From Haloarcula hispanica ATCC 33960 (GTDB lineage Archaea > Halobacteriota > Halobacteria > Halobacteriales > Haloarculaceae), in the NCBI RefSeq assembly GCF_000223905.1, contig NC_015948.1, positions 992,001 to 1,056,000 on the forward strand: a DNA stretch of 64,000 nt, written 5' to 3'. The position numbers were made by a program, and so were the translations under genes. Under the pieces are notes generated by a model. It worked only from the letters and a program-made list of their open reading frames with translations, was not told the DNA's origin and did no database searches. Positions 1 through 8,354 of this stretch are shown here, in pieces; position 1 is the first letter of the stretch, and each line of letters begins with the position of its first letter.

Positions 1-1246
1 AAGCCTGCTCCCGCGCCCCCTGCATCGTATCGCCTTTGCCCGTGACGACCAGCGGCATCCCGCTCTCGCCAGCCACGCGCCACTGCCCGTCGACCGCCGC
101 TCCTGACTCGCTTCTCTCGCCGGTCGCGCGGTCCGTGCCCTCGACGGGCACGCGCTTCGCGTCCTCGATGTGGATGCCCTCGCGGCTGTCGGATCCGAAG
201 ACGACCGCGGCGTTGCGGGAGTTCTCGTCGTACGTCTTCTGGTCGTCGAACGGGAACGGCGGGAGGACGACCCGAACCGCGACCTGATACCCGCGGTGGA
301 CCTCCAGTTCGGGGTCGCGCCCGTTCGCCAGATCGAGGAAGAACTGGCCTGTTTCTGATTCGAACGACTCCTCTTGGAGCGTGATTGTGGGGTACCCGAA
401 CCGCGGCGTGAACTCCAGCGGATAGATACCGTCCTCGTTGACGATGCAGTTGATGTCGATGCTGCCGACGTACCCCTCGTCGGCGAGCCAGCCTTCCACC
501 TTGCCGAGTGTCTCCGCGAACAGTTCGTTCCGGCCGGCCCAGAACATCGAAGTACCCATCTCGCCGGTCGAGGGACCGATGTTGCCCGGAAACAGCTTCT
601 TGTGCTCGAAGTTGAAGTTGATCGGTTCGACGAACGACTCGCCGTTGAAGAAACCACAGACGGCGATTTCGACGCCCTCGACCTTCCGCTGGAGCTGGAA
701 CCCTTTCATCCGGTGACCCCACGCCTTCTTGTACGCTCGAAGCACATCGACGATGTCGCTGCCGTCATCCTCGTTCCCGACGTAGAGCAGTCGCTTGACG
801 TTCTGGACTTCCCCGAGCGGTTTGATGACGTACGGCGCAGGGTTCTCCTGGACGTGCTTGATGCCGGCGTCGAAGTCCTCGAAGACGTGATGCTCGATAG
901 TGTTGACACCGTGGTCTTCGAGGACCTCCATCGCGTAGCCGCGGTCCTCTTCGAGCGCATCTGTGTTGGGTGTCCCGCCAACGACGGCGTGGCCTTCGGC
1001 CCGGAGTTCCTGTGCGAGTTCGCCGGTGCCGATGTCGCCGCCGACCCAGATGTCGTCGAAGACGACGACATCGGCCCAGCCGAGGTCGCCCCGCCAGTCG
1101 TCGGTCTTCGGTACGAACCCGTCGGCGATCTCCTGATCGCTGTCGGCTTCGATGTAGTACCGGACGTCGTGTCCCTCCCGGCTGACCTGCCAGGCGATGT
1201 CACCGATGAGCGCCGCGTCTAACGAACAAAAGAGGAAATTCGCCAT
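1..1246 (-). CDS. PurD-like ATP-grasp ligase, C-terminus cut by window edge
   Basis: The frame is open from the ATG at 1246 to the left edge, giving about 415 residues with the C-terminus missing. The protein starts MANFLFCSLDAALIGDIAWQ, contains an ATP-grasp lysine segment (YVIKPLG) and a substrate/metal loop (YPLEFTPRFGYPT), and resembles phosphoribosylamine-glycine ligase. A true PurD usually begins with a GGGGREHA-type nucleotide loop. That loop is absent, so this is probably a PurD-related paralogue whose substrate I cannot name. A TATA-like GTTTAC on the minus strand (1271-1276) lies about 25 bases upstream of the ATG, fitting a leaderless message. Confidence 0.8.
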   Translation of the reverse strand, partial: MANFLFCSLDAALIGDIAWQVSREGHDVRYYIEADSDQEIADGFVPKTDDWRGDLGWADVVVFDDIWVGGDIGTGELAQELRAEGHAVVGGTPNTDALEEDRGYAMEVLEDHGVNTIEHHVFEDFDAGIKHVQENPAPYVIKPLGEVQNVKRLLYVGNEDDGSDIVDVLRAYKKAWGHRMKGFQLQRKVEGVEIAVCGFFNGESFVEPINFNFEHKKLFPGNIGPSTGEMGTSMFWAGRNELFAETLGKVEGWLADEGYVGSIDINCIVNEDGIYPLEFTPRFGYPTITLQEESFESETGQFFLDLANGRDPELEVHRGYQVAVRVVLPPFPFDDQKTYDENSRNAAVVFGSDSREGIHIEDAKRVPVEGTDRATGERSESGAAVDGQWRVAGESGMPLVVTGKGDTMQGAREQA

Positions 1247-1396
1247 GGCGCGTCTGCGGGCGGGTGCGGGGTAAACGTTTCCTGTCCTGTCGACCACAGG
1301 TCATCGCTATCGCGATGGCAGCGAACCGGCCAGTCATGCCCGGTTGCTCGATGCCCACTGATCTATTTAAATAAACCCACTTCCGTAAGCCGAACC

Positions 1397-1403
1397 GTTT
1401 TAG
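1397..1403 (+). promoter_or_regulatory. TATA-like box for the small acidic protein
   Basis: GTTTTAG is centred about 27 bases before the ATG at 1427, the archaeal TATA-to-start distance of a leaderless gene. A second AT-rich element (ATTTAAATAAAC, about 1365-1376) lies further upstream and could be an additional promoter. Confidence 0.45.
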
Positions 1404-1426
1404 TCCCCATCTGTAAATCCCCACGT

Positions 1427-1699
1427 ATGACACGCGACGAACTCGCGTCCGCGAGTGAACTGCTCGAATCAGCGGCCGAAGACACTGACAGCGACGAGGC
1501 GAGCGAGCGCCTCGCCGAACTCGCTGCCCAGCTCGACTCCCTCGCGACCGACGAACGCGGCCCGGACCACGGCCGACTCGCCCGCATCCAGTCGGCGCTC
1601 AACGACCTCAGCAGTGGCGACGCGGAAGACGTGACCGAAGCCATCGACGACGCCGACGACCAGATCAACGAGTACCGGTCCGACCTCGAAGGGGTCTGA
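1427..1699 (+). CDS. Small acidic helical protein, haloarchaeal conserved type
   Basis: A 90-residue protein, very rich in Asp, Glu, Ala and Ser and with no Cys or membrane segment. The heptad-like spacing of Leu suggests two or three helices that may pair. Codon third positions are almost all G or C, as expected for a real haloarchaeal gene. I recognise it only as a widespread small haloarchaeal family without assigned function. It stands alone, convergent with the lipoprotein gene. A short hairpin (GGCGC TCCT GCGCC, about 1702-1715) follows its stop. Confidence 0.75.
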   Translation: MTRDELASASELLESAAEDTDSDEASERLAELAAQLDSLATDERGPDHGRLARIQSALNDLSSGDAEDVTEAIDDADDQINEYRSDLEGV

Positions 1700-1776
1700 G
1701 GCGGCGCTCCTGCGCCAACACACGGCTGTCCGGTGACTTTCTGCGACGGAAAGACGGCTTTCGAACCGATGAGTCG

Positions 1777-2604
1777 CTACGACTCGGTCGCGGTTTCCTC
1801 GTCGACCGGCTTGATCCGGTGTGTCGCGTCGTTGTTATCGTCCGGGGCCCGCAGATGATACGTGACTTCACGCGGCTCCGTATCGTCGACGTACGGTGTC
1901 TTAGCGTCGTGCGTGATACCCGCTGTTTCTCCTGGCTCCAGTACCCTATCAAATCGGCCGACAGGCGCGTAGGCGACGCGTGGGCCGGTTCGGTTGAGTG
2001 CGAGGACGTACCGACCTGCGGTGTCGCCCGTGTTCGTGACTGTTATCTCAAGCGTCGGCATGGCTGGCTCAGTGACACGCTCCGGTCCGTCGAGAGTAAC
2101 GTCGAACGACGGCAACGGTGCTTCGAGTCTGTTCTGAACTGTCTTCGGCATCGTCCACTCCCCGCCGGGCCAAGACAGTCGGGCGTCGCTAGCTGAGCCG
2201 GTTTCGGGCAGGTCGAAGACCAGCGGCCCACCGGCCTCGGTGAACTGTCGGCCCCACTCGCCGTCGCGATACAGACCGTTCCTGAACGTCTCGGGGCTGT
2301 ACGTCGACCCATCGAATCTGAGCGAGAACGCGCCCCGGTCCACTCCCGAGCCCTCGATGGTCGTCGTGAGCACGAGAAACTGGCCGCCTGTCGGTTCAAC
2401 GCTGATAGAGTCAGTGCGAGGAATCACGACGCCTGGCGCCACCACGGCGTCCGTGACGGTCACACTGGGCGGCGACCCAATGTCGGTTTCGCTACCGCTT
2501 GGTGACGGCATCGGCGTCACTGTCCCGGTGTCCTCGGTTTCACCCTGACATCCTGCACCGGTGATAGCCAGTCCGCAGAGTGCCAGAACGCGACGGCGGT
2601 ACAT
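1777..2604 (-). CDS. Secreted lipoprotein of unknown function
   Basis: The 275-residue protein begins MYRRRVLALCGLAITGAGCQ: basic residues, a hydrophobic stretch and a lipobox-like GAGC with the anchoring Cys at residue 19. An acidic Thr/Ser/Pro linker follows, as in haloarchaeal lipoproteins. The remainder is beta-rich, with phrases such as LEITVTNTGDTAGRYVLALN that suggest an Ig-like or CARDB-like extracellular fold. It should sit on the outside of the cytoplasmic membrane. No catalytic motif is visible. It is divergent from the winged-helix gene at 2870 across a 265-base AT-rich spacer. Confidence 0.75.
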   Translation of the reverse strand: MYRRRVLALCGLAITGAGCQGETEDTGTVTPMPSPSGSETDIGSPPSVTVTDAVVAPGVVIPRTDSISVEPTGGQFLVLTTTIEGSGVDRGAFSLRFDGSTYSPETFRNGLYRDGEWGRQFTEAGGPLVFDLPETGSASDARLSWPGGEWTMPKTVQNRLEAPLPSFDVTLDGPERVTEPAMPTLEITVTNTGDTAGRYVLALNRTGPRVAYAPVGRFDRVLEPGETAGITHDAKTPYVDDTEPREVTYHLRAPDDNNDATHRIKPVDEETATES

Positions 2605-2767
2605 GGCTCTGCGTTGCCCTGCCCCGGATAAATGCTTTCAGAAGGTACGGGTTCAGTTTTGACCGACTGATTCCAGTTCGGCCGGAATAGACCTGTCTCC
2701 TCGATCTGGGTAGTCTGTGTCGCTGATGAGGCAGGTGATGTCAGATTAAATAACATCTTAATTAATG

Positions 2768-2816
2768 TTTGTGACTAACCAAAAGCTTTTGACAATTCCA
2801 TTGGTTTCAGTCAAAT
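2768..2816. promoter_or_regulatory. AT-rich dyad, candidate operator
   Basis: In the divergent spacer, AACCAA (2777-2782) is matched by TTGGTT (2801-2806). The arms extend imperfectly outwards (TTTG..ACT on the left, AGT.CAAA on the right). AAAAGCTTTT (2781-2790) is itself a perfect 10-bp palindrome. The position just upstream of a winged-helix gene suggests an autoregulatory site, but no binding protein is known. Confidence 0.35.
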
Positions 2817-2869
2817 GTGTATCAGGTTGGGGGATCGGGTGGCGGTACCATCCCTACGTGGTGATATCA

Positions 2870-3688
2870 ATGAGCAAATCAACGAATGGCCGAACGGCCC
2901 CTAAATCGATGCGTCACAAGCAAATACTCGATGTAGCGGCTGAGAACCCCGAGGCATCCATCGCAGAGCTTGCGGCCGAAGTACCGAGTGCAACAGCGGA
3001 ACTGGTCGAGCGAGTTCTTGAGGAACACGGCGACCCGGCTGAGGCCGACGAGACGGAAACGGCCGCCCAGTCAGAGAGTGAACCGTCGACGGAGTCACAG
3101 TCATATCCAGCCCCTGCGGACCTCTCGTCGACAGAACGTGAGACGATCCGCGCAATCCAGAAACACCCCACCGCGTCCCAGCGGGACCTCGCGGAGAAGC
3201 TCGGCGTCACTGCCTCGACGGTGAGCAACCGCGTCAACGGGATCGACGGGTTCGACTGGGCGAACCGAGAAGCGTTCGCAAACGCCGTGTTCAGCGACGG
3301 AGAAGCCGAATCAGCGACGATCTCGGACGAGGCAGAAACCCAGACACCCGATACCCAATCGCCGGAGTCAACAGACAACCCCGACGGAGCCGACAGTCAA
3401 GCGTCAGGCCCTGATACTGCGCCCGACGACGGCGACCGCTCGCCAACGGAAGTCGAGACAGCGGCCGGCGAGGTGAACACCACGCTGACTACGTTCCAGT
3501 CAACCGTCGAGGACCTCTCCGCACAGTTGGCTGAACTCGAAGGACAGGTCGAAACCGTCACGGACGGCGGCGGCTCGCCAGAGCCGTTTCAGGAGCCCGA
3601 ACTCGTTCACAAGGTCGTCCACGCGTGTATGGACTCCGACAAGATATCCGAGGAGGAAGAGCTCCGGATTCTGGATTCGCTGCTCTAG
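2870..3688 (+). CDS. Winged helix-turn-helix DNA-binding protein
   Basis: I place the start at the ATG at 2870 because GGTGAT lies five to six bases upstream as a Shine-Dalgarno; the 35 codons before it are basic and aromatic, unlike the rest. The 272-residue protein has a short HTH-like N-terminus, an acidic linker, then a clear winged helix near residues 85-135 (AIQKHPTASQRDLAEKLGVT, then STVSNRVNGIDGF) of the Lrp/MarR kind. A low-complexity acidic region and a C-terminal coiled coil (about 205-240) follow, which may dimerise it. Probably a transcriptional regulator; target unknown. Its stop overlaps that of tfs by four bases. Confidence 0.75.
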   Translation: MSKSTNGRTAPKSMRHKQILDVAAENPEASIAELAAEVPSATAELVERVLEEHGDPAEADETETAAQSESEPSTESQSYPAPADLSSTERETIRAIQKHPTASQRDLAEKLGVTASTVSNRVNGIDGFDWANREAFANAVFSDGEAESATISDEAETQTPDTQSPESTDNPDGADSQASGPDTAPDDGDRSPTEVETAAGEVNTTLTTFQSTVEDLSAQLAELEGQVETVTDGGGSPEPFQEPELVHKVVHACMDSDKISEEEELRILDSLL

Positions 3689-4008
3689 TTGTACTCCCGC
3701 CACCGGTGGCCACACTCCTGGCACTTGAAAAAGCGCGTCGGCGGTTCGTCGGCCGACCCGGTCTGTTTGATGGTGTACCACGCTTTCCCGTGTCCGCATT
3801 CCTCACAGGTCACGTCGTCAGCCGTGGGCTTCCCTTCGAAGTTCGAGCCCTCCTCGGTCTCTATCAGTTCGTCGCCGCTCTGTTCGTCCGTGCTGACGAA
3901 CTCGGCCGCGCGGTCCTCGTCTTTGGTAACTCGCGCACCACAGGACTGACAGACCATCTCGTCACCGTCGGCGTGCATCATCGAACCACAGTCGTCGCAG
4001 AACTGCAT
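3685..4008 (-). CDS. tfs: Transcription factor S (TFS, TFIIS/RPB9-like)
   Basis: The 107-residue protein has two zinc ribbons: CDDCGSMM...CQSCG at the N-terminus and CEECGH...CQECGH at the C-terminus, a standard length and layout for archaeal TFS. The family stimulates RNA cleavage by backtracked RNA polymerase. The cleavage-active acidic pair expected in the C-terminal ribbon hairpin (Asp-Glu) is represented by the segment around SADEPP, so cleavage activity is plausible. Haloarchaea often encode several TFS paralogues, and I cannot say which this is. It is convergent with the winged-helix gene. Confidence 0.9.
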   Translation of the reverse strand: MQFCDDCGSMMHADGDEMVCQSCGARVTKDEDRAAEFVSTDEQSGDELIETEEGSNFEGKPTADDVTCEECGHGKAWYTIKQTGSADEPPTRFFKCQECGHRWREYN

Positions 4009-4040
4009 ACACGCCCGTCGGACACCGAGGCAAAAAGCCG

Positions 4041-4676
4041 TTACTGCTCGTCCTCGATCTCGTGTTGCTCGGCGACGACCGGACAGTCCAGTAGCCGGAC
4101 CGTCTCCATGTCGAGGAACTCCATGATCTCGGTCCCCTCGTTCGTGCAGTGCGCGTTCGGCGGTGCGGAGAAGTGTTCACACTGCTCACAGTAGCGGTGT
4201 TTCGATACCTCCGCGTAGCGGCTCTCGGGTGAAGTCTTGTCGTCGCCGTCCTCGGCGATTTCCGCCCACACCTTGTCCGCGTCGATGTGATCGACGTCGA
4301 CCCGCTCGAACGCGCTCTCGCCGCTCCCGAAGGGGTCCTCGCCGCGCTCGTCCATTCCCGAGAAGGGGTCGTCCGGGTCGGGTGATGACCCCGAAAGGTG
4401 ACTGTCCGATTCAGGTGCCGAATCTGAACGGAACTCTTCCGTGTCGACAGCCGAGAGCAGGTCGTCAGCATCGGTTGCATCGGGTTCCGCCTCGGACGCA
4501 CCGTCGGCCGGTTCGTCGCTCGATTCGCTGCCCGGCCAACCGTCGTCGGGTGGCTGGCGTGCGTTTGCCGAGCCGTCCGCGTCGTCAGGCCCCGCACCGA
4601 GGCGCTCGAACGGGTCGCCCTCGCGGTCGTCATCCGGGTCGAGCTCTTCGAAGGGGTCTCGCTCGTCGTCACTCAT
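4041..4676 (-). CDS. Acidic haloarchaeal protein with C-terminal Cys motif
   Basis: The ATG at 4676 overlaps the stop of the upstream gene by eight bases, so translation is probably coupled; an alternative start at 4694 lies deeper inside that gene. The 211-residue protein has a long, very acidic disordered N-terminus with repeats of DPFE/DPFG. A compact C-terminal domain (about 140-211) contains HRYCEQCEHF and a later Cys pair (C in AHCTNEG, C in LLDCPVV), probably a metal site. No function is recognised. The operon partner is the coiled-coil zinc-ribbon protein. Confidence 0.7.
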   Translation of the reverse strand: MSDDERDPFEELDPDDDREGDPFERLGAGPDDADGSANARQPPDDGWPGSESSDEPADGASEAEPDATDADDLLSAVDTEEFRSDSAPESDSHLSGSSPDPDDPFSGMDERGEDPFGSGESAFERVDVDHIDADKVWAEIAEDGDDKTSPESRYAEVSKHRYCEQCEHFSAPPNAHCTNEGTEIMEFLDMETVRLLDCPVVAEQHEIEDEQ

Positions 4677-5541
4677 TGGTCTCTCCCGGTTCAAGCTGTG
4701 CTGCGGCCACTAGCCGCGCCTTCGAGCGGATAATGCCGCCCTCAGGCCGGACGTCCGACACCGTCGTGTTGCAGTGTGGACACTGGGGTTCGGTCAACAG
4801 TCCGATCTCGACCTGCTTGTCACAGTTCGAACAGCGTGCCGTCGAGATGTTCTCCTGGGCCGCGGCGCGTTTCAGTCGGTCGACCGCTTTCTGATTCTGG
4901 TCCCGGCCGCCCTGGTCGTCGCGGAGGTCGCTGACGACCCAGGCGACGCGGGTGAGTTTGTCTTCGACATCGTCGAGTCGGCTGTCGATGTCAGCGACTC
5001 GCTCGTTCTCTGTTTCGAGCGACTCGGTCACGTCGCCCCGAAGCGCGGCGAGTTCCGCCTCGATATCTTCGATCTCTTGTGTGAGTGCATCGATGCGGTC
5101 GAACTCTTCGTGGCCGTGGTCGGCCGGCGCTTTCGCGTCGGCCTCCCGTTTGACCTGCACGACGCGCTCGCGGACGTCTTCGATCTTCGTCTGAAAGTCC
5201 GCTTCGAGCGCGTCGAACCGCTCTGCGAGTTGGCGTTCCACCGTGTCGACGATATCGGGGAGCTGGGAACTGACAGCGCTCTCGGTCGCTGCTTCGACTG
5301 AGCCGTTCAGCTTCTCGTCCACGGTTGCGGCGACGACGGCATCCAACTCGTCCGCCGATGGCTGAATGAGGTCGTCCATCCCATCGTCCGAGTCGGCCGC
5401 TGTCATATATGCGGCCAGCAGTTGCTCCATGACGGCGTCGCGAGGCACGCCGAGCGTCTCGGCCTGCTCGGTCAGCCACTCGTCTAGATCTGCAGATAGC
5501 TCGACGTACACTCCTCCGTCATCAGTCGACTCGGAGGACAT
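4669..5541 (-). CDS. Ribbon-helix-helix / coiled-coil / zinc-ribbon protein
   Basis: The start is taken at 5541 (MSSES...) because a TATA-like TTATC on the minus strand (about 5566-5572) sits 25-30 bases upstream, which makes the alternative ATG at 5562 unlikely. The 290-residue protein has an N-terminal stretch resembling a ribbon-helix-helix (VYVELSADLDEWLTEQAETL). A long coiled coil covers roughly residues 75-215. A zinc ribbon (CSNCDK...CPHCNT) lies near residues 235-260. This suggests a DNA-binding or scaffold protein that oligomerises. It forms a two-gene operon with the acidic Cys protein downstream. Confidence 0.7.
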   Translation of the reverse strand: MSSESTDDGGVYVELSADLDEWLTEQAETLGVPRDAVMEQLLAAYMTAADSDDGMDDLIQPSADELDAVVAATVDEKLNGSVEAATESAVSSQLPDIVDTVERQLAERFDALEADFQTKIEDVRERVVQVKREADAKAPADHGHEEFDRIDALTQEIEDIEAELAALRGDVTESLETENERVADIDSRLDDVEDKLTRVAWVVSDLRDDQGGRDQNQKAVDRLKRAAAQENISTARCSNCDKQVEIGLLTEPQCPHCNTTVSDVRPEGGIIRSKARLVAAAQLEPGETNE

Positions 5542-5674
5542 TACGACACCCTTGACGAACAAGACTGATAAGGGTTTGTCGCCGATTTCAGATACCGAGA
5601 GCGGGAGCGAACCGTCAGCACGCGGCTCGTTGTCCTTTTCCGACAGTTACGGGCATCTCTGCTGCCGACTATCG

Positions 5675-6511
5675 CTACCGAATCTTGCGCACGTCGCTGA
5701 TATCGAAGCCGGCATCGCCCAGTTCGGTCTCGAACTGCACGATGTCCTCGTCCTCTATCTGCGAGAGAACGCCGCGGAACTGCTGGACGACGAGGGTCCG
5801 GGCCCGGGTGGAACCGCCGGACTCCCACGCGAACTCCATCGTGCCGTGGGATGCGTCGACGAGCTGCCCGTGTCGGGTCGACGATATCGTCTCCGGATTG
5901 ACGTGCAAGAGGATAAGGCCCCCCCACTGGTGGGCTGCCTTCTGGATTCCCTGGACGAGCGAGCTGACGTCCGACCAGCTGACTTCCTCGTCCGTCGCGC
6001 TAACGAGGTCAGACAGCGAGTCGATGACGACGAGATTGTTCGCCGCCACGTCGTTCAATACCATCCCGAGCGTGCCGAGCAGGTCATCCCGCTCGTGGCG
6101 CGCCCGGAGGTCGGTGATTGACGCGGTCTCCCTGGCGTACCACTCTCGCGGCACCGGACTGATGTGGAAGTACCGCTCCGAGAGGTCGTGAAACTCGACC
6201 GCCTGGCTTCCCTTGTCGACCACGTCGTCGTCCATCGCCAGCCGCATCTCGCTGACCAGTTGCGACTCGCTTGTTGTAAAGGAGATGTAGTGGACTTCGT
6301 CCGGGGCAACAGCGTCGGCCGAGCGGTCGCCGTAGTAGAGGTCGTGCAACTCCCCGTCCACCTGTTCGAGCCCGTTGATGAGTGCGCTCGTATGCATGAA
6401 CTCCCGGGAGCCAGCGCCGGCCTCGCCGGACAGCAGGACGACGCTCCCGGCGGGCGCTCCACCGTTGATGATGGAGTCGAGCTGCCGGATTCCGAACGGG
6501 ATTCGCTCCAT
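5675..6511 (-). CDS. RecA/KaiC/RAD55-like (HTR-like) protein with degenerate P-loop
   Basis: The 278-residue protein has the fold signature of the KaiC/GvpD/RAD55 group: MERIPFGIRQLDSIINGG at the N-terminus and a Walker B-like strand NLVVIDSLSDLV near residue 160. The P-loop position (residues 29-37) reads GEAGAGSRE, so the essential Lys of GxxxxGK[ST] is replaced. The family is common in haloarchaea, often near signalling genes, without a fixed function. Loss of the Lys suggests weak or no ATP hydrolysis. It is transcribed alone, towards the coiled-coil gene. Confidence 0.8.
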   Translation of the reverse strand: MERIPFGIRQLDSIINGGAPAGSVVLLSGEAGAGSREFMHTSALINGLEQVDGELHDLYYGDRSADAVAPDEVHYISFTTSESQLVSEMRLAMDDDVVDKGSQAVEFHDLSERYFHISPVPREWYARETASITDLRARHERDDLLGTLGMVLNDVAANNLVVIDSLSDLVSATDEEVSWSDVSSLVQGIQKAAHQWGGLILLHVNPETISSTRHGQLVDASHGTMEFAWESGGSTRARTLVVQQFRGVLSQIEDEDIVQFETELGDAGFDISDVRKIR

Positions 6512-6592
6512 ACGTCCACCTACCTACGCGGTCGCTTAAACGCTTGGCCTGTCTCACTATCGTGGTCGGGAGAGCGACAGCGAGCCCGGAGG

Positions 6593-7474
6593 TTACCGCC
6601 AGACGGCCCGACCGAGCCGCGTCTCCGAGAGGTCGAAGTCGAAGCGGTCCGTCCACAGCAGGCCGGCCCCCAGCAGCGCGGCCAGGCCGACAGGCACCCA
6701 GTTCGCATAAAAGAGGTTGATACCGCCCCACAGCAGGACGAAGCTCACCAGGTCATCGAGCATGAACGGGCAATCCCGGAGTCGCTGTCGGAGCCCCGCA
6801 CGGTCGAACCCGAGGTCGAACAGCAGGACGGCGACCGATCCAGAGAGGAGCCAGCCGGTGTAGTTCTGCCACGGGACGCCGTAGAACTGGGGCATCTCGT
6901 AGGTCCAGAAACCGATTGCCACGGCACCCGGATCGAGCACGAGGTCGACGAGCATGACCGTCGCCAGCGTCGCCAGCAGCCGAACCGCGGTTGACGCCGC
7001 CCTGTTGCCGAGCAACAGCAGGACGAGCAGGTAGGCGTTCAGGACCAGCGGGAAGAAGAAGACCGGGAGCCCGAACGGCACCTCGCCCAGCAGCATCGGG
7101 CCAAGGTCGACGCCGTACGTGAACTCGCCGTAGGGCCAGCCGGTCCGGACACCGACGAGTTCGATGCCGTAGGAGTAGAGCGTCAGCGCGACCAGCGCCA
7201 GCCCGGCCCGGCGGTCCACGAGCGGAAAGACACCGGCCACGAGAGGCAACCGCATCACGAACGTTCCGAACAGGACGAAGTAGGGGTTGAACGCGAGCGG
7301 GTCGGGCAACAGTCCCTCGGCGCTGGCAAGCAGGGTGACAGCGCCGACGAGCGGGAAAACGACGGCGATGGTAAAGCGGTTCTCGGTGACGAACTGGTCG
7401 AACTGCGCGGTCGCGTCGGTCCTTGTCTCGGGGAGCGTCCAGCCCGCTATGGTCCGGTCCTCGCCGCTACCCAT
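6593..7474 (-). CDS. cruF: Bisanhydrobacterioruberin hydratase CruF
   Basis: A 293-residue membrane protein with about seven to eight hydrophobic helices and the CruF/carotenoid-hydratase signature (FNPYFVLFGTFVMRLPLV, GIELVGVRTGWPYGEFTY). CruF adds water to bisanhydrobacterioruberin in the last step to bacterioruberin, the C50 pigment of haloarchaeal membranes. It is the last gene of crtD-lyeJ-cruF, its start overlapping the lyeJ stop by eight bases. The same three genes define bacterioruberin synthesis in Haloarcula japonica, so the assignment rests on both sequence and context. Confidence 0.9.
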   Translation of the reverse strand: MGSGEDRTIAGWTLPETRTDATAQFDQFVTENRFTIAVVFPLVGAVTLLASAEGLLPDPLAFNPYFVLFGTFVMRLPLVAGVFPLVDRRAGLALVALTLYSYGIELVGVRTGWPYGEFTYGVDLGPMLLGEVPFGLPVFFFPLVLNAYLLVLLLLGNRAASTAVRLLATLATVMLVDLVLDPGAVAIGFWTYEMPQFYGVPWQNYTGWLLSGSVAVLLFDLGFDRAGLRQRLRDCPFMLDDLVSFVLLWGGINLFYANWVPVGLAALLGAGLLWTDRFDFDLSETRLGRAVWR

Positions 7475-8351
7475 ACAGCATCACCCACAGCGCGATGAGT
7501 GTGAACACCATGCCGACGACGGTGTTGATCGCAGGATACCACCAGTACGCCTCGTCGATGTCGACGCCGATGCCGAGAATCCCGAAGACGAGGCCGGGGT
7601 AGACGAGCAGTAGCAGGCCGAATACCCAGTGCGTGTAGGTGAATACGAACGCGGCCGTGAGCCAGCACATCACGCAGTAGTAGTAGGTGTTTGACTCCCC
7701 GAGGAACGTCGCCGTCGTCTGGATACCGGCCTCACGGTCGGGTTCGATGTCCGGAATCGCCGAGAAGGTGTGCATCCCCATCGCCCAGAGCCACGCGCCG
7801 GCGACGGCGGTCGCTGGCGGGGCCGCTCCTTCGATAGCGGCGTAGCCGATGACGCCCGGCAGGATGTACAGCCCGTTCGAGATGGAATCAAGGAACGGCG
7901 TCGTCTTGAACCGCAGCGGCGGGGCCGAGTACTCGACAGAGAGCGCAACCCAGGCGAGCAGGGCCACGACCCCGAGCATCGGCAGCCCGAGGACGAACAC
8001 CAACGCGAGCGCGCCGCTTGCGACGACGATGGCTGTGACGGCGCTGTCACCGCGGTAGCTGACCTCTCGGCCCTCGTCTTTCTTGGGATTGTGTTCGTCG
8101 ATGTCGGCATCGAAGATGTCGTTGACCCCGTAGAGAAACACGTTCCCGGGAATGGTGAAGTACAGAAACAGCGCGATAGCCAGCGGCGAGAACAGTTCGC
8201 CCGGGCCGTCGGCCGCGTAGCTGACGCCGACGATGACCGGGCCGCCGAGGTACAGCCAGAACCGCGGCCGGGAGAGCCGCAACAGGTACCCCACCAGCGT
8301 CTCCTCCGGCGGAATGACGGCGGTGATGCGGTCGGTCGGGAGTTCGGGCAT
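7467..8351 (-). CDS. lyeJ: Lycopene elongase / 1,2-hydratase LyeJ (UbiA family)
   Basis: The 294-residue integral membrane prenyltransferase carries the first Asp-rich UbiA motif as NDIFDADIDEHNPKK (about residues 78-92) and a second Asp-containing motif in IPDIEPDREAGIQTT. LyeJ adds C5 units to both ends of lycopene and hydrates C1, giving C45 and C50 precursors of bacterioruberin. It begins three bases after the crtD stop and overlaps cruF by eight bases, so the three genes are one operon with coupled translation. Confidence 0.92.
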   Translation of the reverse strand: MPELPTDRITAVIPPEETLVGYLLRLSRPRFWLYLGGPVIVGVSYAADGPGELFSPLAIALFLYFTIPGNVFLYGVNDIFDADIDEHNPKKDEGREVSYRGDSAVTAIVVASGALALVFVLGLPMLGVVALLAWVALSVEYSAPPLRFKTTPFLDSISNGLYILPGVIGYAAIEGAAPPATAVAGAWLWAMGMHTFSAIPDIEPDREAGIQTTATFLGESNTYYYCVMCWLTAAFVFTYTHWVFGLLLLVYPGLVFGILGIGVDIDEAYWWYPAINTVVGMVFTLIALWVMLYG

Positions 8352-8354
8352 TAC

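Noticed and set aside
374-1222. Long plus-strand open frame opposite the PurD-like gene
   Set aside because: It mirrors the real gene; G/C-biased third positions keep the antisense frame open. The minus-strand frame has ATP-grasp motifs.
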